64,000 bases of DNA, taken from contig VFFE01007631.1 in assembly GCA_008921705.1 (NCBI GenBank), positions 966,321-1,030,320 on the forward strand, given 5' to 3'. Shown one piece after another: positions 12,703 to 24,889 of this stretch. The position numbers were made by a program, and so were the translations under genes. A model generated the notes under the pieces. The model ran no database searches. It was not told the DNA's origin and saw nothing but the letters and a program-made list of their open reading frames with translations. Position 1 is the stretch's first letter, and each line of letters begins with the position of its first letter. The DNA is from Burhinus oedicnemus (Eukaryota > Chordata > Aves > Charadriiformes > Burhinidae).

Positions 12703-13186
12703 CCAGTTCCGGGCTCCCCAGTACAAGAGAGAGATGGAGCTACTGGAGAAAGTCCAGTGAAGAGCCACAAAAATGATTAAGATGCTGAAGCATCTGTCCT
12801 ATGAGGAAAGGCTGAGAAAGCTGGGACTGTTCAGTTTGGAGAAGAGAAGGCTCAGAGGGATCTCATCAATGTGTACAAATATCTGAAGGGAGGGTGCAAA
12901 GAGGACGGAGCCAGGCTCTTTTCAGTGGTGCCCAGTGACAGGACCAGAGGTGATGGGCACAAAGTGAAACACAGGAGGTTCCCTCTGAATATCAGGAAAC
13001 ACCTTTTTCCTGTGAGGGTGACTGAGCATTGGCACAGGTTGCCCAGAGAGGTGGTGGAGTCTCCCTCCTTGGAGATGCTCAGAACACATATGAATGTGGT
13101 CCTGGGCGACTAGCTGTAGGTGGCCCTGCTTGAGCAGGAAGGGTGGACCAGACAGCCTCCACCACCTCAACCATTCTGTGATTCAC
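12703..13186 (+). mobile_element. CR1 LINE, 5'-truncated, inserted into an older CR1
   Basis: The sequence starts in ORF2 with the GATCCAGTTCCGGGCTCC block, continues through GTACAAGAGAGAGATGGAGC, TATGAGGAAAGGCTGAGA and CAGTGGTGCCCAGTGACAGG, and ends with TGCTTGAGCAGG and CAACCATTCTGTGATTC, a standard avian CR1 3' end. Orientation is opposite to the flanking old CR1. It is moderately diverged, and one G appears to be missing near 12855 relative to the usual family sequence, breaking the frame. No target-site duplication is expected or seen. Confidence 0.92.
12871..13113 (+). pseudogene. CR1 ORF2 C-terminal remnant
   Basis: This open frame of 80 codons ends at a TAG at 13111-13113. It encodes the same CR1 post-polymerase tail as the copy at 5697-5966. 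The common landmarks are [13 protein letters not shown], the DRTRGDG turn, [23 protein letters not shown] and the final LGD. It begins at a GTG within the element, not at a genuine start. Upstream, the frame is lost to a probable one-base deletion, so it is a dead fragment. Confidence 0.85.
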
Positions 13187-13199
13187 AGTGTTTCTACCA

Positions 13200-13219
13200 G
13201 CTGTCTGCTGGCAGACAGC
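13200..13219. repeat. 20-bp palindrome (9-bp arms, 2-nt spacer)
   Basis: The arm GCTGTCTGC at 13200-13208 and its exact reverse complement GCAGACAGC at 13211-13219 are separated by TG. It lies between the end of the younger CR1 and the resumption of the older CR1, so it may be filler or part of the old element. It could extrude as a small cruciform. Confidence 0.85.
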
Positions 13220-13225
13220 AAGATT

Positions 13226-13300
13226 TAGCACAGTATTCTGGTAGGGGGTGCATCAGGGTTCAATACCAAACACCAGACACAGGAAACGAAGACAAAGAGG
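13226..13300 (-). mobile_element. Old CR1, right part (continuation of 12241-12702)
   Basis: AGCACAGTATTCTGGTAGGGGGTGCATCAGGGTTCAATACC at about 13227-13267 corresponds to the old-CR1 minus-strand block that normally follows directly after the block reached at about 12702. The two pieces are therefore read as one element split by the plus-strand CR1. The match is short and diverged. The right edge is not visible and 13300 is approximate. Confidence 0.55.
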
Positions 13301-16300
13301 AGTGAGTTGAGCCACAGAGGAAGGCAGTGTCAGAGCCAGGGTAGGACCTGCTGCAGTACTCCTTGCTCTGGCCTCATTGCATACCCAGAGGGCTAGGTTT
13401 CTTCTTATAAAAATAAGATCCAGCTGTTTCAAGGATTTTGACTAGAGAATTTCAAAGAGGTTTGGTCAGTTGATTTCCAAGCAGAATCTGAAGCAGAAAA
13501 AGATGGAGTGACTTACACATCCAGCAGCCCAGCCACATACCTGGCTACAGACCTTGGCTTTTTAGAACACCAGAAGCAAAGATTCATCCATTCCTCCACC
13601 CCCTCCCCACCATGCAGGAACAGGCTTACTGAATAGCAAACTCCACTTGCAGACGTACTTTTGAGTTGGATTGAAACCAAACTGGGTGTGGAAAATTTCC
13701 TCCAAACTCAAAGGGCAATGATGGGAAATGAGAGAAAAAGAACCTTAAAGGGAATTAGGGTTCAGATTTAACTCAGATACTTTCCTCTGCCTGTCAGTTC
13801 ATTGTACTGCAGGATACTTTTTAGCTAGGGCAGTGATTTGTGGGTATCTAGTCAAATGAGTGGCAAATTTTTGCTCTGAATTCAATGCTTCAACAAACTC
13901 CATAGATTTACGCTGATATAAACCTCTTGGAAATTGTGCTTTCTCTGCAGACCTAACAGAGGTTACGAACAGTACTTCTGAAATCAGCATTTAAATAACA
14001 TTTCAAACCCACTAGAAACCTCATTATCCTGAATATATAGTTTTAGCAGTCATACAAGCAGTGAAAACACTGAAACAAATGTGCAACTTGTAACTGGGAA
14101 AAAACAGTACTGCCTAAATCCTGTGTTGATAAACATCCAATTAGCCACTAGGTACCTTTACACATCAGTGTGTTTGCTGAGACTTGGTAAGGTAAGAGCA
14201 ATCCAGAGGTAAGTATCCATCTTGTTGTATGGGGATTTGTTTCTGAACTTGCCACAGATCATGATAAATACAGCCTTTAACAATACAAGTGAAGATGTCT
14301 TGCAGTTACCCAAGTTTATCTAGGAATGTAGAGCAAAAACAGTGACTGTCATTAAAGGGTGTCACATTTTTCCATTTTAATTCTGGAAATGTAATTCTCA
14401 GTCCCTACATGTGCATATATTGCTTTCCCAAATCCCCCCTGACTAGAGGCATGCCAATCTACTGGAAAAACAATTCTTTTTATGCATGTTTTAAATTACT
14501 GCTGTCTGCCTATTCCTCTTGAAGAAAAGCAAAGTGTGTGGGGCTGTAGCCTGGCCTGGGGCAGGGAAGGGATCTGCAGCCTCTCTTCCCCATAAGCCCT
14601 GTCCATCCCAGTGTGGGGACATCCTGAAACATATGGTAGGGATGTGGCCATGTCCCTGGAGAGCTTCCACCCTCTTCTCCCTGCCTTCACCATGTGATGG
14701 CATTATACCAGTGCATCGGCCATCTAGGAAACCTGTTCCTGGAAACACAGGGACACACAGTGCTCTGGTGGACCTACTGGTGATACTTAAATGGTGTGCA
14801 TCCCCACATCTGCCAGGTACAGATGTTTGTTGGATGGCACTGTGCAGGTAGTGACGTAGACAGGGTGGAAAGCATGCCTCCACAACTCTGGTGCATAAAG
14901 CAATGTGGTCTTTTAAACCAGTGAAAGGGTCGGACCAACTAAGGTTTGAAGTGGGCTGGATTTTGCATCAAGGTTGCTGAAACACAAGCACACTTTCCCT
15001 TCTCCCAGGGAAGGTCTTGGGCAGGTACCAAGGAGCTGGCAGGGGTGATGTTTTTTGTGGTGCTCTCTGCCAATAAAGTACTTTAACTCCGAACACATCA
15101 CTCCCAGCGAGGCAGGGCTCCTCGCCCTGATGAAACCACACCTGCACCTGTGTGACCACACACCCTGTGAGGTTTCTCCCCTCTGTCCTCCCCACTTCTT
15201 TGAAAAGACACTTGCTTATTTTGTAATTGACATTTTTCTCTGCCATTTTCTTCTTCTTCAGGGCCAGATGGTGACCCATGACCTGTCTCTTCCTACCTAC
15301 CCCAGTAACTCCCTGGCACTGGGAGAAACAGCTTCTGCAAGAAGCCATTCTCTAAAGTCAATATGCTCCCACAGATGTGGAAACAGCGTTTAGATCTTCT
15401 TTGTTGTCATTTTTATTTCTTTACCCTCCCTCCTAGGTATTTTACTAATTCTTTGTTTTCCCCATCTCCTTTCTGTAGGGTGCAGTTTTGGTTTTTTTTT
15501 GGGGTGGGGGTGGGGAAGGATGCCTTCTGTGTAAAACAGCGTGATTCACTTTGTAGCTCCTGCTTAGTGACCTCTCCTGGTTCCTCACCTCATGTTCTCC
15601 ACTGATCAGACCCATTGGTGATTAGGTGCTCAGCAGAGGCGTTTGTGCAGCCTTTGACACCTTGCATCCCCTGCTGCCTGGATTTCAAAGAACTAATCTT
15701 TGCCAGGGACCTGCCATTGACCCTTTGCTCAAGCCTTTGTCATTCACCTTTTACTGTGTCTTTTCTTAAAGAACTTGAAGTATCTGGATTCTTCTGCGGG
15801 GGAAAAAAGGACACATGCACTGAAATCTTAATGATTTTACCATTCTTTCAGAGTACTTTCACCTGAAATGAGATCGGATAGTACCTCTGTATCACATCTT
15901 TAATACCTTTCGGAGTGAAATCTTCAGCTCCTATTCAGAGATCCCCTTTTTATTCACTCAAAACCAAGGGGACAGTCAGTGAGATGGAGAGGTGGTTCAG
16001 TTCAGTACCTGCCCTTTTTAGCTCTACGTAGTGGCAGAGCTGAGTGGAGTGGGCCTCATTGCCAGGCAATGTGACTGGTTTTGAAAATTTAGCAGGATTT
16101 TGAAAGGACTTGGGTGCAGACAATTCACAGTGTTAGCTGTGAACAACTGAAACAAACATGAAGCTGAGGAGATCCAAGCCCTCAACCAACCTCTGACTTG
16201 GAGATCAGGAGGAAACTTTCTTTTTCAGGGGCTTACTATATGGTTTCTTCAGCTGAAATGTCTGATGCTGACCATGAATGCTAGACTGCTGTTTGGATTC

Positions 16301-16330
16301 AATCTAGCTATCTTTGCCATGAATTGCAGA
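13301..16330. other. Unannotated single-copy DNA
   Basis: I see no gene or recognisable interspersed repeat. G+C-richer zones at 14500-14880 and 15050-15350 carry overlapping frames up to 130 codons on both strands without recognisable domains. 15491-15516 is a T run followed by three G runs. Confidence 0.55.
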
Positions 16331-16740
16331 GAATATCCAGTGCCATAAAGACTGAGAAAATATTTTTGCACAATTTGCACATTTTATTTGAATTCTTATC
16401 AACAGTAAAAAAGCAGCTAAGACCGAGGAAACATATTAGTCCTATTTAGATTATTTAAATGGCCATGCTTTCTCCAGAGAGTTAAAATTGTGCATCAAAA
16501 ATCCTAAAGGCTACGTTAAATCAATTGCAAACACAGAGAAAATTGACTTTTAATAGTATAAAAGCAAAACGTCCTCTAACTCCCCCCAAAAGCCCCTTGA
16601 TATGTCTTTGATGAATCCATCTGAGAAAAGAGCTGAAAATTGATTTCCAAAAGCATAATGTGCTTTTTTTTCCCCATTTTTGCTTCAATAAATGATACAT
16701 TTGAAATATTTCCTTTGGGTTTCACAGTAAATAGATGAAG
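16331..16740. promoter_or_regulatory. Candidate conserved non-coding element
   Basis: This AT-rich stretch lacks repeat signatures and has many ATTTGAATT, TTAAATGG and TCAATTGC-type words, including a CTTTGATGAATCC TCF/LEF-like site near 16606. Frames are closed throughout, so it is not exonic. The call rests on texture only and needs a cross-species alignment. Confidence 0.2.
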
Positions 16741-19284
16741 TAATGATGTTGCTATTTTTTTACTTTTTTTTAAATGTCTTGGAGTAAGAGAACTTCTGGA
16801 TTATCTCAAATGCACTGGCAACATAAGTAGCAATGGTCTTCCTGATGAACAAACCTGCGACGGCTATGTTAAATGGTAAGCAAAACTTGGGTGCTGAATC
16901 TTATGAAAGGTGTAAGAAAAGGAAATTCTGCTGCTTTAGTGACAACATGGATGTTTACATTTCAAATCTAAGGCTGTCCGCAATATTTTTAATGAATTTA
17001 TCCTCCTTTTTTTTCCTCCTCTTCAAAATGCTTCACAAATTGTGGCATTTGTGCCTTCATTCATTATTTGTAATTATGCTGGGACTCATTTTTCTAAAAA
17101 ACTGCAGCTGTTAGATTTGCTATAAATCAAACACTGTGTCTGGTTTTTCTTTTTTTTTTTTTTTTTTGCATGGTCACCTGAGTTATGTGGTGCTATTCCT
17201 CTTCTTTAGTTGGATGAAAAACTTTACAAACTGGTGACTAACTGACTGTAAGCTTCAGATAAATGCTTATGTTTGAGGTTCAAATGTACATAGATCAGAA
17301 GAATAGACACAGGGCAGCTGTACAAGTGTGTAGTCTTTGTGTCTGCTGAATAAAATGGGAGTGAGAGTCGACTAATGCATTTATATAAACATGATTTCAT
17401 GTTAAGACTCCTTTACCTACATTAAGAGCTTCTTGCAACAAGAAGCCTTCTCTGGTCTATAACAGTTTTGTCAGATGCATGTATAGAGAGTTCTACACAT
17501 TATGCACTGCTAGATAACTATATGCCTATTAATTAACCATGTACCTCCTTAGCCATGTTCTCTTGTTTAAAAAATAGAAGGGGTGGGGGATTTTACCTAC
17601 TCTAGAAATCCTCAGAAATTTAGAATGTAGGAAGCCCAGATTGTGTTGCTCAGAGCTCAGCAAAGCAATGCTGTTGCCCTGCCTTGCAGGGAGCCGAAGG
17701 ATGGAGTGGCAGTCCCATAGCAGCAGCATGCCTTCTTGAAAATTCAGGCCAGCTTGTTCTTGTAGGCTGACCTGTATCCTGGCTCTGACTGGGGCAATGA
17801 CTTGACATTGGGTTAGTCAAGCCAGTATAATGTTGTGCACAGCCTTGGAAGAAACACTGCTGTGAAATCTCTCACAATATCTTGGCATTATCCATCCTTG
17901 GTGAAAAATCAAATAGACTGTGTTCAAGTCTAATAATGGGCAAGAAGGGCTGGTACTTTTAACTCAGTTCAGATATCCCAGAGGTATATGCATCCATCTC
18001 TGTAAGTCAGATGGTGTTTTTCCCAGGAATTCTGCCGTAAGGTGCCCCCCCTCTTGCAGGCATTCAGGAAAGCTTACGGGAGAGTGTCTATGCCCACTGA
18101 AGTATCTCCTGGCAGGCACAGTGATGCTCACAGAGCTTCTGTGAACTCAGAAGAGGAAGATGAACTCAATGGTGAATTGAATGCATTGGACTGTAGTCTC
18201 GCAATCTAGGTACCTAAACTCCCTGCCTTTTTCTACTATGAGCACTGTGTGCATCTTCTAGCAAGTTGTTCCATCTCCCCACCTAAAGATTAGGTGTATT
18301 AGTGTTTATGTTCTTGGCTCACCAAAAACCGAATGAAGGCTTTGAGACAGTGAGAATGTGGAGATGGTACAGCCTGCAGCTAAGAAGCAGCAGTGGGATG
18401 TAGGAGGAAATAAAGACTTTAATTCTGAGTTGTTTTGTAATCATGGGAAAGCTGGTCTGTAAAATGAGAATAGCTTTTGCTTCTTGTAACCTGGGGTTCG
18501 TGCCATTCCCAAGTTCGCATCAGGTGTCTTGACAGAAAGGGTGAAATGGTATCTTTGGTTTTGGGGAAAGCCATAATGTTTTCCTCCTTTTTGGATTCAC
18601 CAGTATATACTTACACACACAGAGTGTGCCATATTGTGCTTACCTATAGAAGACCCTGTGACATCTCATTGGTGCAATGGAGTGGTGGTCTCAAGATACA
18701 CCAGGCTTCTGTAGCTAGTGGTGCAGTAAGCACTGAAATTGCTAACTAGGTAGAAGTTTCTGAGCAGTGCAGGAGGCTACAGGCTCTGGTCCTGCAGTGG
18801 TAACTGGTACCCACACAGTTGGGGACACAGGACACCCTGGTAGCTGCACAGCCTCCTCCATCACGCTGTGTACCACAACCTGGGCAATGTGGTGTCTTGT
18901 TTGTTTGACAGCTAGTGCCGGAGGAGGAGAAAGCCATGTTCATTTGTATGGAACAGCAGTAAATTTTGACACAAGAGTAGAGAAGAGACTCTTATCTAGA
19001 CCTCTGAAGCCATAGAGAGGTGCTCTAATTGCTATGTCTCATTTTATTATACAACATCTGGTTTGTATTCTTTCAACACGCAGGATACAAATGAAGATGC
19101 AGGAGAACAGAAAGTAAATACATTACAGTATTTCTCAGGGGGTTTGAAGACCTGTGAAGGGACTTGAAATACCACGCTTTTGTACTTGCACACAGGCACA
19201 AATCCTGGTGTTGCCTCAGACTGAGCAGGAGGTGCAAGTGGAGCTGTGTAAGCCTGATGGAAGGCAGAGCCCTCAGCTGGAAGT
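16741..19284. other. Unannotated DNA with an 18-base T run
   Basis: An uninterrupted T run lies at 17150-17167. At about 18440-18482 a GGAAAGCTGGTCTGTAAAATGAGAATAG stretch faintly resembles the TCTGTAAAATGGGAATA block of MIR, but it is too short to call. I see no supportable gene. Confidence 0.5.
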
Positions 19285-19314
19285 CGCCGGAACCACCACT
19301 GGGTGGTTCTGGTG
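19285..19314. repeat. 13-bp stem-loop with 4-nt loop
   Basis: The core arms GAACCACC (19290-19297) and GGTGGTTC (19302-19309) are exact reverse complements around the loop ACTG. On the plus strand read as RNA, the stem extends outward to 19285 and 19314 with two G-U pairs, giving 13 pairs. No U-tract follows, so it is not a terminator-like element. The stem is too short for a microRNA precursor. Confidence 0.75.
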
Positions 19315-22300
19315 CAGGCGCACAGTAATGTGTTGTAACGTAAGCTGGATAACACAATATTTTGTATTTGACAAAGCGCAGATGGAAATGGAGAGGAAAT
19401 TAGAAAAATCACATAATTCTTTCCCCATACAAAGCTTGACTCAAGGTAGATTTGGCTCCTCTAGCCAACTTCAGTTACTGGTTCCTGGACAGCCCCCCAC
19501 TTCCGAATCATGTAATGTTGTAATAGCTGCCTGCTATTTCAAATCACGGAAAGAATAGAAAACTACTGCTGTCTTTGAAGTTCACAGCCAGGGAATCATG
19601 GTTACTAAAGACTATTAATTATCTCAGCAGTCAAACTATGCTAGGCAAAACTCCAGTATAAATGGCAGACAGCAAGTCCGATGTTACACTGCAACATTTC
19701 CTCAGAATAATGTCTACAAACCAAGAACAAAAATCATGTGCAAACTCTAATCTCATTGAAACAGCCTGCAGAGGTACATGTATAAATCAAGAGTCAAGCA
19801 GGAATGCATTTTTCTGAAGAAAGTAAAGGTACTTTTGGTGTTTAATTAACAGAATGCTAATTGGGTAAATGAGGGAGAATTAAAAGGGAAACACAGAGTG
19901 TCTGTAAGAGATTGGTGGTGAAGCTGTTAGAGCTGAGTATTTGACCTGTGAATAGAAGTTGTAAGCCAAGAGCAAACCCTAAATTTGAGAGTTGTAATGA
20001 ACACAAAGGTGTTCAGAAAAATCTAGATTCCTGAGAATGACCATGCTTGGACAAAAAAGGGCTATTTTAGACAAGAATATGTGAATGCTTTGTATGGACT
20101 GACCTTCTTGCGCTGACTGCAATTCTACACCTCATGACCCTGTGAGCAATATTGGCTTTTTTTCCATGTGGCTCTGATGGATCAGAGCTGAGAGCAGGGA
20201 GGGAAAGGAAGACAAAGAGTAAGTTTTTGCCCATGAGCAGTCACATTAGAAGATGTTTGGGAAGGCCTTTGTTCGTAAGAAATGGGACCATGCATTTCAC
20301 CATGGTTACCAGGAGTGTAATTTAAAAGCATGTAGCCCTTGGGCACCACAGACAGGGGTGTGATAAGTCTCAGAGTCCAGCCTACAGAGGAGGAAAAAGC
20401 AAAAATCTCTGAGTCCACATTCATACTTGCCACACTGCTCAGGAGGTGATGCTCTTTGGTGGTTTAAGCCCATTGTTAGAGCAGCAATGAAAGTGCTTCA
20501 ACACCTTACGGCAGCACGGGGCTCTCCAAGTGCTCTGTGTGTGCTGCTTTGAGCGAGCCCCACTTGGCATTGATAGCAGCAGGCTGGTGGAGAGGTTTTG
20601 CAGACTGAGAGGTCTGCCCTGCGGTGCTGTATTGACAACCCTTGCTCAATGGCCATAAAATCCAGAAGACCACGTCCCTTTTTGTGACTGTGCAGAGAGA
20701 AACTGCTTGAGGCAGTCAAAGCAGCAGCCAAGCAGAGAAAAACAAAGTCAGTGTTACAAGAGGTCTTCCAAAGCACTTGCAAAGTTAAATAAGCAGTAAA
20801 TGATTCCACTCATGTGCAAAACTCATTTAGGTTATAGCTGGAAACAAGGCTCTGTGAAGCAGTTCATTCAGTCCCCTTTTTTATATGTACATTATTTTAA
20901 GGACTGGAAAGAGGCAAACTGATAAAGACTGAATATAGGTCCTCTGGCTCTGTAGAAGAGGAAAACAAACCATACATCATAGCAGTCCTTCATCCTAAGA
21001 TATTGACAGCAGGCTTGAGGTGTGTTTATAGCAGTGTTCTGTGTCTGATATATACATATATATATATAAGAACATACATACCTTCTTTAAAAATACATTC
21101 TTCAAAATTAATCTCTTGGCCTGTAATTTAGTTTTGGACCCCTTGTATTTTATTTCTTGGTGTATGCCAGACACTTCTCTGGCATGGTCTGATTCAGTGG
21201 CCCTTCAGCATCAGCTCTGAGAAGCTTTGGGACTGAGCCAATGCCTCTGAAATTAATCGGTCTTGTTCTGTTGGCCTAGGGTGGCCCTGGCAGCAGCGTG
21301 TGCGTTGTGAAGGCCAGCAGGCTGAGAAGCACTGGGCTGGAGCCCACGTTTACCCATCTGAGCTTCATTGCTTCAGCCAGTCCCGTGACAAAAGCAGGAT
21401 GTATTGTTTTGTGCAATAATATATTGTTTCTTCTCCTACTAATAGTGACAGCAATTATTTTCTTTCCTGTGTCAAAGTCATGACTCTTGGACTAAAATTG
21501 AGTGCATTCCTCAAGCTACAATGAGTGGTCAGAGCTGATTAATTGCATTGGCATGCAGTACATTTGATGAGTCTCAGGATCTTGGATTCATGCATTGTTT
21601 TGTCAGAGGCTGAAATTGATGTTTAGCATATTATTGACCAAATTTTCTCAGACGTGACTTAGGACAAATGAATGTTACCGTATCACTTAGAAGCTTTGAG
21701 GACATGAATAAATACCAGGTTTTGGACAAGGAAACTAAACAGGGTGTGAAATCTTGTTGGAGCTTGTGAGCAACTAATTGTATGCTAGATCTGGATATGA
21801 TTGATTGGGTGGATTGTGCATCTATGCATATCTTGAAAATTCACTTAGATTTTATTTCAGAGCATGTGATTATTATTTTTTTTTCAGTAAAATTGATCAA
21901 GGGGTTTCATTTTTTGAGGTGAATTAGGGTAATGAGTTGGTTGAGCTGGCATATCACTGTTTTCACTCTAGAGATTACTATGATTTTCTTCAGTTGCAGA
22001 GGAAAAGAATAACCCCCAAAACAAGCAAAGTCAAATACAGTTGCATTTCTTTTAGATGTTGCAGGATGTTATTTTAAGAAGGTATACAACCAGCCAGTTG
22101 TAATTGGAAAAATAACATTTAACTGCATCAGATAACATGCTTGGTTCCTGTGTCCTGCCTCCCACAGCTGGCAGATCCTGGTGGGGCGTTTGCACCTGCA
22201 GGGAGCTGTGCTTTCAAGGGCTGTGTGCCAGCATAGCATCTGAATGCTTCTTCAATGGGCTTGTCTACCCTTAGGATGAAAGACATCTAAGCTGGCCATG

Positions 22301-24697
22301 GCTGCACCCCAGCTGGCTCTGTTTGTGTCATACTGTGCCACAGCAAAGAAGATTCCCCAAAGTCCTGTGAACCGTTGCTCAGAGTCACCCAAGATGGTCT
22401 GCAGGCACCAGTCTGGAGCCAGAGGTAGTAAGCCTGGCTGGGCATGAGCTGACTCCAAGGGAAGCTAGAGGGATACCATTGCGCTTTGCTCCCCATCATT
22501 TCCCGTTCCAGTTCAGCACTGAGAAAACAGACACTTGGGCTGGCTTTCCCTGGAGCAGCTCCAGTTGGGCAAGGCTTCCTGAAACCTCTTCCGTGCCTTC
22601 GGAGAATGGGCAGGCTGTTTCCAGGGCTGGAGCTGGCCCTCGTAAGCACAGTTTTAGGCATACTCTAGTGAGCCCTGCTGGGCTTGCACAAGTCTGTCTC
22701 TGCATGTACGGCATGGTCCATCCCCAAACAGAGGTTAAAGAGTGGACTATGTTGGTACAGCTTCCCTTTACAAGAGGGTATTTGAGGTACAGTGATACAG
22801 AGAAGACAGGTTGACAGTGAATGGAGATATGGACCACAACGCATTCAAGAGGCTTTCACCAGTAATTTCAGCCTTGAGAGGAGCTGTATTTTGTGTGGTG
22901 ACACTGAAAACCATAAACCTCTTCATTTTCAGGCAGGCCCCTTTCTGTCTTGTTAGGGTCCTTGGCTCTGGATGCTTAGTGAGAACCAGCAGAAGAGCAA
23001 TCGCTTGACACAGCTCCAGCTTGCCTGGTCTAGCGCTGCTGGCAGCAAAGCTCAGCAGTCAGGCTCAACCGTGCACAGCCCCAGCTGAGACTGTGGCTTT
23101 GCTGATGTCTATTTCCATACAGCTTCATTGGATTAAAGCTGATTCCAGTTTGCCTACAGGTGCTGAAACCATGTTTCTCACTGCAACGCAGGAGCGCCCT
23201 GTGTGCTGTGTTCAGGTCCGCACAGGAAATTTGTGCTAGGGTAGGGAAGTTGAGCTCACTTGCGTTCAAAGTATGTGGCTCATCCTTTGTCTCTGCAATA
23301 AGTTTTATATACAAACATATACACATAATTATCAGAAACATGCATATAGAGGCAGTCTCGAAGCAAAAAGCAAAAAACCTGTAATTCCCTGATTAAGAAT
23401 ATAGGAGATAAAATATCTGCTTCCTGAGATCTCATTTTGTTGCAGGACTGGAGGACAATTGTTCTTTTCTGCTAAGCACTCCAATATTAACATTAATTAT
23501 TCAGGACAGTAACTGATAGTTTGGTTTATAATTTTCCTTCAAAGAATATGGTGGACTTCCAGGCATTGTGGAGTCCCCTGAGGTCCTCAGGAGCTGCTGT
23601 TCTGAGTTTCCTCCTCAATGGCCGGAACATTGACAGTATAGTGCTAATCACAGCCTTTTTAATAATGATTAAAAAAACCCCAACACCAAACTACAAGGAA
23701 TGTTTTAAAATCCAGCTATAAAAACCTTGCTGGCAAGAGTTTTGGCATGCCTTTATGTGTTGGCTTCAGTTTTTGGTTTCTTGCCATTTTCCTTAAGGTC
23801 TAGATTTTCTCTGTAAGTTTCTGACAGATGACAAGCAAGTCCCTGCAGACTAAGTCATTTGAGAAACTGAGAAATTTCCTGTGCAGTAGGTCAGGTCATC
23901 CAGTTTCAAAATACATCCTGTTTTGTCATATATGGTGGGTCTGAGGGAGCAATGCCCCCAAGGTGGAGTACCAGAGTCATCAATTTCGGCACGGTTTGGA
24001 TCCAACCTGGGTGAAAGGCATGTGCAAAATTGTGAGAGGCACTGGCTTGCTCTGCGATCAGGGAGATTTGACTCTTGGAGATTTGCCTCTCCTATCATGT
24101 AGATGTAGTGGACAAACTCACGTGGCTCTAATTTAAAATAAAATAAAATATGAAACAGCAGCAAGAGGAATCCAAGGATGAGTCAGGCTACCAAGGCATT
24201 CTTCAGCTCCCTGAAGTCTCTCCTTTGGGGCTGGCATTCTTTTCAGCTGATAGCCTTGAAACTTGTTTAATGTGAAACGTTCCAGGAAAATCAACAGAAA
24301 ATGGGTCAAAACAGAATTCAAAGAAACCTGAGAGATTAGAGAAAAATGCTGAATTTCCTGCAGTCCTTACCTTGAATTCATCAAACCTGTGAAGGCAGGT
24401 CATATGGGATAAGCAAGCCATATCAAGCCACATCAGCATGCATTTTGCCAGCATGATGGTTTATCAAAGTCACCAAAAATCCTCCAGTGTTTTACTTGAT
24501 GGTGATGAGGAGCATTTTGAGATCTAGTGACTTCATTAATAGTGCTCTGTCCCTTCTCTTGACTCAGTGAAGTTTCACTGGCATACAGGCTCACTCGGTT
24601 AATGAGATATGACACTTGGCATGCTACTAATAAGAAGGAGAAATGGGAAGAAATGTATGCATCACTTCTGAAATGTTGCTGCAGGCCCCTTTTCTGT
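19315..24697. other. Unannotated single-copy DNA
   Basis: I see no gene or clear interspersed repeat. A small (TA)n tract lies at 21049-21069 and an (AAAAT)3-4 tract at 24134-24150. The G+C-richer block at 22140-22720 has overlapping frames of 60-124 codons on both strands with no recognisable domain. Confidence 0.5.
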
Positions 24698-24889
24698 ACA
24701 TCTGGTACATATTTCTAATCTTTTGTTTTGCAGAGTAAGGTGCCAGAAATGTGGGAATCATCAGCAGTTAGTTCTTTTCATAAAGGAGAAGATGCTGAAA
24801 ATCTATGTAATTACAGACCCATTTCAATTTTATTCTCTGCAGTTAAATTATTTCAATGTCTTTTTTATAGTCAAAATGAACAAGTTTAG
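24698..24889 (+). pseudogene. LINE reverse-transcriptase fragment
   Basis: A frame starting at 24734 and ending with TAG at 24887-24889 reads SKVPEMWESS, then a KGE-rich turn and LCNYRPISIL followed by AVKLFQ. In LINE reverse transcriptases of the CR1/L2/Rex group, a KVPEDWK-like block is followed about 15-20 residues later by NYRPISLL and a K-(L/V)-(F/M)-E block. This is the fingers region before the catalytic motifs. The same frame upstream (SFVLQ, preceded by a stop at about 24716) fits the usual lead-in. No catalytic box is present. It is not in line with an identifiable CR1 3' end, so the family is uncertain: an old L2/CR1-like element seems most likely. Confidence 0.6.

Noticed and set aside
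15491..15516. T run followed by G4-T-G5-T-G4
   Set aside because: Only three G runs, so the standard four-run quadruplex pattern is not met.
18440..18482. Possible plus-strand MIR scrap with CTGTAAAATGAGAATAG
   Set aside because: One short block only, with no supporting order on either side.
19154..19558. 134-codon plus-strand open frame
   Set aside because: It overlaps a 121-codon minus frame and contains the stem-loop at 19285-19314. No recognised domain.
24721..24733. Splice-acceptor-like TTTTGTTTTGCAG before the LINE frame
   Set aside because: The following frame is explained as a LINE reverse-transcriptase remnant and ends within 160 bases with no matching donor. No exon is called.
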